Assembly (NCBI RefSeq): GCF_963678635.1
Contig: NC_087063.1
Span: 73,987,617 to 74,051,616, forward strand
Source: Symsagittifera roscoffensis
Lineage: Eukaryota > Xenacoelomorpha > Acoela > Convolutidae
Direction of reading: 5' to 3'
DNA length: 64,000 bases
Positions 59,725 through 64,000 of this stretch are shown here, piece after piece. Each line of letters opens with the position of its first letter. Position 1 is the first letter of the stretch. The notes beneath the pieces were generated by a model. It was not told the DNA's origin. It saw only the letters and a list, made by a program, of their open reading frames with translations, and searched no databases. A program made the position numbers and the translations under genes.

Positions 59725-62700
59725 ATGGCGGTGATGCTGAATGCCATCCTCCAGTTGGAGGACCAGGGTGAGTGCAGGGAGTCTGCAACGGAGGCTGTCT
59801 TGATGATCGGCTACACCACCGAGGGAATATCGAACCAAGAACAGACCAGATGGTTATCTTGGAATGTGGATGGAGGAGTAAGGGGTTTTGACTTGGCAAG
59901 GAATCCTGGCCTGAATAACAACACCGAATATGGCGCAGGGGAATTCCCATTACCGACTAGGCCAACAGTAAGGTCCACCAGCCAGAGCTCGAGTAGGGTG
60001 CCATCGATGTCACGAATGCAACAGACGACCGAGGCATATCCGGATCTAGGTGTTCTAAAGAAAGAGCTCGAGAAGACGCAGAAGGAAAGGAATAAGGCAA
60101 ACCTCGATCGGGATCAGGCAAATCTGGATCGGGAGAAGGTTCAGCTGGAAAGGGACCAGGCGGTCAATGAGCGAGACCAGGCTCTGAGGTTGCTTGAGAT
60201 ACAAAAAGCTGAGCATGAACAGGAGTTAAGGGTGCGGGAGAACGTCGCGAATCGTGATCAATTGAAGTCGGAGTTGGAAAGGATAGAACAGCGACAACGC
60301 GAGCTTGACGCACAGAAGGGAGCCAGGTCAAACGAACGAGTGGTGACCAGCTCGAGGCCAGAGTCGCGCATGGAGGTGGATGAAGCTCCCAGGGCTAGAG
60401 GACGGTTCAACCTTGACCGCGAGGCCAGAGAACACATGAGTGAAGGGTTGGAGGTCTGGATACCGAATGACGTGACGCCTTCCCTGCGCAACCTAGAGAC
60501 ACAACCTGTACGTCCCCTGATGGATGTGGTGTTACCAGGATATACCCCAACCTCGACCTCGAGTGGCAGTCAGGTGAGCGGCGCCTCATCGCGCCTGAAG
60601 GAGCTAGGCGAGAAATTGCAGCAGCAGAGTCGTGAAAGATCGACAAGGCCAGAGCTTCCCCCAACTTGGAGGCAACAGCCGGTCAGGAATGTCGTGATCG
60701 CAAGCTATAAGAAGAATACAGAAGGGAACTACCACAGGCACAATCGGCTGGACTGGAGTGCGGAACAGGGAGCCAGGAGGGACTGCTTCCATGACGCAGC
60801 CTGGGTGGAGTATCTAGCGCCACCTCGTGTGCCAGAGGGTGCAGTTCACCTAATTATAGGGGATAGCCTGGTGCGGGTGTTGACCCAGATACGGTCACAT
60901 TGGCAGACAGGAGTCTTGAGTTTTGCTGGAGCTGCCACGCCACAGATGTTGGCAACCCTGGACATGCTAGGGATGACCAAAGTTTACACAGTGACCCTGA
61001 TGGTTGGGACCAACGACGTGTCAAGGGGAGAAGCGAGGACGGTAACGAGGTTGTGCGACAAGATGAGCTGCCTTCTTGAGGAACTGAGGATCCAGATGGA
61101 CCCCATCCTGCTGACGGTATGCACGGTCCCCTACAACATGATGTTTGATCAGCACGCCCTAGAGATGAACCAGAAGGTGCGGAGCCTGAACAAGGTGATC
61201 CGAGACATACACCGAAAGAGTGTGCTTCCTCTCAGGCTGTTGGACATAGCAGAACGTATGGAGAAAAAGGGATTCCCTGAAGACACCTCAAAAGATGGAA
61301 TCCATTTCGATAGGCCAAGGGGAGCGGAGTGGCTGAACGATGTCTTACAGGAACACATAAACACGCTAGAGGCGGACCTGCTGGAGACAGCCCAATTCAC
61401 TCTAGGACCACCTCCCAACCCACCATTCCTTGCCTCGAGGGCCTTGGCTGGTCGCTTGGGACCGAGAGTTGACACTAGAGACAGTTCAAGGAGCAGCCAG
61501 ACCAGATTGCAGAGTGCCACGCCAATGGAGTCTGAGGAGGTGACGTCATCAACACCTCCAAGCTCGGCGATATCCTCAGTGGTAGTGGCAGAGAGCAAAC
61601 GGGAAAATAAGTCTATGGAGACCGCTCGCTTGAGATATCCCGAGAGGGTGAAAGAACTGGATCTAGAGAGTTTGGAATGCAGGCAAGAATTGGCGGAAAC
61701 CCTGGGGATCGAACGAGTATCACACGAGGACTTGAATAGGCATCATTGCGTGGACTGGTTGAAAGCTCATGAGGCGCACTTCTCGAGAGCGAAGTTGATG
61801 GAGACCACAGACCTGACGGGAATTCCCACAAAAACGATCATGGGACCCATTAATTACAGACCTCTCAAGCTGCTGGGGAGTCCGGGACTTATAGCAGAAC
61901 CTCCCAAGCACCGAACTAGCATCGCCAGAATCAGGTTGGCAACCCCGGCACAGTTGAAGGTGGTAGACAAGCTACTCAATCCGGGAGGAACGGGATTGCC
62001 AGATGCCGCTTACGAAGGCTCGAAATTGGCGGAAGATCCCAGGTACGGGAAGCCCTGTGGGAGTACCCAGCTGGCCAAAACCCTGGCAGTATATGATAGA
62101 GCAGACCCAGCTGCTGCGAGAGTAGTCATTGTGGCGGGATCAGACTTCGAAGGAACGTCTCCCAAGTTGTTCTGGCCGGAGACTTTGATATACTCTTTGC
62201 CAGGAGCTGAATTGAATCAGATGTTAACTCTGGTAGTGGCAATAAAGTCGGAGATGCCCTGTGAACCTGAACTGCTATTGTTTGCAGGGATGAATGATCA
62301 CCTGCACGCGATGGGACTTCTTGAGCAACTAAAGGGCGATGAAATTCCGACATCGAGGAAGATATGGGAAGCCATTCAAGCGTTGTTTGCGGCGATGAAT
62401 GAAGTGCAAGAGAATGTTGTCTCGAGATTCGGGTCCAAGACGAAGGTGGTGTTTACCACATCCCCTGGATACGCGAATATGCCACCCGCCCTACAGTTCG
62501 TGTACGCGGTCTTGATCCTGATAGCAGAAGGGAGTGAATGGCTGATTCTAATGGCAGCCCCCAATCGGGAGTTGGAGCCATCGAGCCTGAGACTTCGCAA
62601 GTCAGAATTGGCGGCGGCATGGGCGGATATATCTCATGCACTGAGGGGCTTTTATGGACTAGCCGACATCCTGATCGTATTAGACGAGGTGCTCTTGCTA

Positions 62701-64000
62701 GAGATATCGAACTTTGCCAGGCAGCTCAAGTTCAGCCCAGTCATCGGGGACGATCACCCGGCGATAAGCAAATTAACGGCCAGCCTGTGGTTTCGGAGTA
62801 TGGATGTAAAGATCACGAACTCCACCAGCAAGTCTAGAGGTCCCAGTAACGAGAGAAGAAATGTGGCCGAGACGGAAAAGCAATTAGGATCGTTGAAATA
62901 TCGTTTGACTCAAGAGAATGGCTGGTGGCCATTTTTGACACCAAGGTTGGAGAACGCCACGAATAAGACAAGGGAGGAAGCACCACTCCTCGTGAAGCAA
63001 GTCTGGAGTTTCCTAGAGAAGCAACTGGAGCTGGCCGAGGTAAGAGACATGACGGTGGCTAGATTTGTCTCGGCCGCCAATGAAGTGACAATCGCAGGGT
63101 TCTGGAGAGAGCACGCCAAAGGCGAATTGAAGACTCGGAGGGATTACGAGATTCTCAAGTTCTTGAGTCCTTGCTGGGAGAAGGAATTCTTGGCAGGAGT
63201 ATTCGGTACCACGGCGACTATCTTTGGAGCCTTCGTGCAGGAGATACTGGGCATGCCCATCAGCCTGCTCTTGGCCCTGTATTTGGTTTACCCCAGATAC
63301 TTGTTCAACATGGGTCCAGCATACATGTTTAGTCGAGGAGTGGAGACACTTCGAGTTGATGGGTATCTGGCACTAGTACTCTTGACCCATGGGGAATTGG
63401 TGTCGTTTCATCGGTTAATGGAATATGGAGAACCTCTGTCTATGGGGAGAGTCCACACGAGCATTGAAACCAGCTCCTACAAGTGTGCCGCAGGGTTGAA
63501 GACACTGCTGGTGCAATACCTCATGATGCAGAATCGATACATGACGGGTGAAGATGAGAACCCAACCTCGAGAGAAGAATGGGAGAAGGCGAACAGAGGG
63601 ATGCCTCTGTTGACGGACCTGTGCCTGGCAATGAGGTCGGACCCAATGGGGATAATCCGAGGTCTAGAGGAGGTGGTGACCTGCATCTATGGTCCAGCAG
63701 TGACGTACGCGTTTCCAGATCCCCTGGTGATAACGTATCGTCACTCGGTGACGCACTTGAGTCTCATCAGCGTACTGGATGGTACAGCGCTGAATTGGTG
63801 TCAGCAGGAGGTGCTCAGGGCGCGTATGAGCAACACGGTACTCTTCGGAAAAGTGAAAGATGCCGAGATGATGGTGTGCAACTTCAGGGGACAAATGCAA
63901 TGTAGAATGGGAGGCAAGCGAGAGGGCCCCATTGAAATGTATCCAAAGTTTTGGAACCTAAACCCATTGACGGCCGACGGACGAGAAGTCTTGAGAATCC
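59725..64000 (+). CDS. Element B second ORF: coiled coil plus SGNH/GDSL hydrolase-like giant protein (partial)
   Basis: The frame is open from 59584 to the window end without a stop; the first ATG is at 59725 (1425 codons to the edge). Coding character upstream (e.g. IADRFWNSVPAVLRKPTLD) suggests the real start is supplied by splicing. Residues ~113-210 form a charged coiled coil (NLDRDQANLDREKVQLERDQ). Residues ~376-545 match the SGNH/GDSL hydrolase blocks: IIGDSLVRVL (Ser 381), SFAGAATPQM, MVGTNDVSRG (Asn 430) and DGIHFDRPRG (Asp 524, His 527). A second, SGNH-like block follows (VAGSDFEG at ~803; FAGMNDHLHAMG with Asn 857). The rest is unrecognised, with a hydrophobic stretch near 1178 (MPISLLLALYLVYPRYLFN). 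No signal peptide or clear envelope features. The hydrolase role (esterase or deacetylase) is inferred from motifs only. Confidence 0.85.
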   Translation, partial: MAVMLNAILQLEDQGECRESATEAVLMIGYTTEGISNQEQTRWLSWNVDGGVRGFDLARNPGLNNNTEYGAGEFPLPTRPTVRSTSQSSSRVPSMSRMQQTTEAYPDLGVLKKELEKTQKERNKANLDRDQANLDREKVQLERDQAVNERDQALRLLEIQKAEHEQELRVRENVANRDQLKSELERIEQRQRELDAQKGARSNERVVTSSRPESRMEVDEAPRARGRFNLDREAREHMSEGLEVWIPNDVTPSLRNLETQPVRPLMDVVLPGYTPTSTSSGSQVSGASSRLKELGEKLQQQSRERSTRPELPPTWRQQPVRNVVIASYKKNTEGNYHRHNRLDWSAEQGARRDCFHDAAWVEYLAPPRVPEGAVHLIIGDSLVRVLTQIRSHWQTGVLSFAGAATPQMLATLDMLGMTKVYTVTLMVGTNDVSRGEARTVTRLCDKMSCLLEELRIQMDPILLTVCTVPYNMMFDQHALEMNQKVRSLNKVIRDIHRKSVLPLRLLDIAERMEKKGFPEDTSKDGIHFDRPRGAEWLNDVLQEHINTLEADLLETAQFTLGPPPNPPFLASRALAGRLGPRVDTRDSSRSSQTRLQSATPMESEEVTSSTPPSSAISSVVVAESKRENKSMETARLRYPERVKELDLESLECRQELAETLGIERVSHEDLNRHHCVDWLKAHEAHFSRAKLMETTDLTGIPTKTIMGPINYRPLKLLGSPGLIAEPPKHRTSIARIRLATPAQLKVVDKLLNPGGTGLPDAAYEGSKLAEDPRYGKPCGSTQLAKTLAVYDRADPAAARVVIVAGSDFEGTSPKLFWPETLIYSLPGAELNQMLTLVVAIKSEMPCEPELLLFAGMNDHLHAMGLLEQLKGDEIPTSRKIWEAIQALFAAMNEVQENVVSRFGSKTKVVFTTSPGYANMPPALQFVYAVLILIAEGSEWLILMAAPNRELEPSSLRLRKSELAAAWADISHALRGFYGLADILIVLDEVLLLEISNFARQLKFSPVIGDDHPAISKLTASLWFRSMDVKITNSTSKSRGPSNERRNVAETEKQLGSLKYRLTQENGWWPFLTPRLENATNKTREEAPLLVKQVWSFLEKQLELAEVRDMTVARFVSAANEVTIAGFWREHAKGELKTRRDYEILKFLSPCWEKEFLAGVFGTTATIFGAFVQEILGMPISLLLALYLVYPRYLFNMGPAYMFSRGVETLRVDGYLALVLLTHGELVSFHRLMEYGEPLSMGRVHTSIETSSYKCAAGLKTLLVQYLMMQNRYMTGEDENPTSREEWEKANRGMPLLTDLCLAMRSDPMGIIRGLEEVVTCIYGPAVTYAFPDPLVITYRHSVTHLSLISVLDGTALNWCQQEVLRARMSNTVLFGKVKDAEMMVCNFRGQMQCRMGGKREGPIEMYPKFWNLNPLTADGREVLRI

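Larger units (their letters stand above)
46863..64000 (+). mobile_element. Giant Ty3/Gypsy element B, 5' part (continues past the window)
   Basis: The left edge is placed at TGTGCCAGTCGGTC (46863), where the A-rich sequence of element A stops; a TG start fits an LTR. A ~3.4-kb leader precedes an 8.8-kb gag-pol ORF and a second frame open to the window edge. The element is already more than 17 kb without its 3' LTR, far beyond the usual 5-10 kb of animal Gypsy elements. Both long frames are free of stops, suggesting a young copy. The LTR length and primer-binding site could not be determined without the 3' LTR. Confidence 0.8.

Noticed and set aside
61149-61911. Minus-strand ORFs of 60-150 codons opposite the second ORF of element B
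   Set aside because: The plus-strand frame here is open for more than 4.4 kb with SGNH motifs; the minus frames lack motifs.
62538-62837. Separate 99-codon plus-strand ORF (also 63579-63905)
   Set aside because: They lie in another frame inside the long open second ORF of element B and show no features.

Overview
The window looks like invertebrate animal DNA: AT-rich, with one spliced host gene buried in layers of retrotransposons. The host gene is recognisable as CFAP54, a ciliary axoneme protein. Thirteen exons (26307-36217, + strand) join in consistent phase into about 566 N-terminal residues. The species cannot be named from sequence alone. CFAP54, a eukaryotic elongator tRNA-Met gene, non-LTR elements, a Penelope-like element and Ty3/Gypsy elements together point to a ciliated metazoan.

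Layout. (1) 1-5.7 kb holds dispersed repeats (three copies of a ~500-bp unit) and remnants of minus-strand LINEs. (2) 5.7-23.8 kb is a head-to-tail pile of one L1/Tx1-like LINE family on the minus strand (a fragment, copy A, copy B, copy C). Copy A is split by a plus-strand CR1/Jockey-like LINE (10.2-13.6 kb). Copy B is split by a plus-strand Penelope-like element (17.33-20.25 kb), whose long ORF has a PHD finger between RT motifs B and C and a C-terminal GIY-YIG nuclease. (3) 23.8-26.3 kb is noncoding upstream sequence. (4) 26.3-36.2 kb is CFAP54 exons 1-13; the introns carry an antisense tRNA-Met gene, an RT fossil, a hairpin (foldback) element and a tandem duplication. (5) About 36.7-46.86 kb is Ty3/Gypsy element A, with an A-rich, G-poor sense strand and at least four reading-frame lesions. 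(6) 46.86 kb to the window end is a giant Ty3/Gypsy element B, intact as far as seen.

Element B is the most unusual part. Its ~3.4-kb leader contains a 70-bp tandem repeat and a ~13-14-bp minisatellite. A 2935-codon Gag-Pol follows, with a large acidic insert between RNase H and integrase and a C-terminal domain resembling TARG1/Poa1-type macrodomains. A second frame stays open from 59584 to the window edge (1425 codons from its first ATG at 59725, no stop seen). It encodes a coiled coil, an SGNH/GDSL-hydrolase domain with all four signature residues, a second SGNH-like block that appears degenerate, and a long region I do not recognise. A retroelement pairing an ADP-ribose-type module with an SGNH hydrolase is my best candidate for an under-described system here.

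Exon 13 of CFAP54 ends in a good donor at 36218, and everything after it is retrotransposon. Elements A and B therefore probably lie inside one giant CFAP54 intron of at least 27.8 kb, unless the gene is broken or misassembled here.
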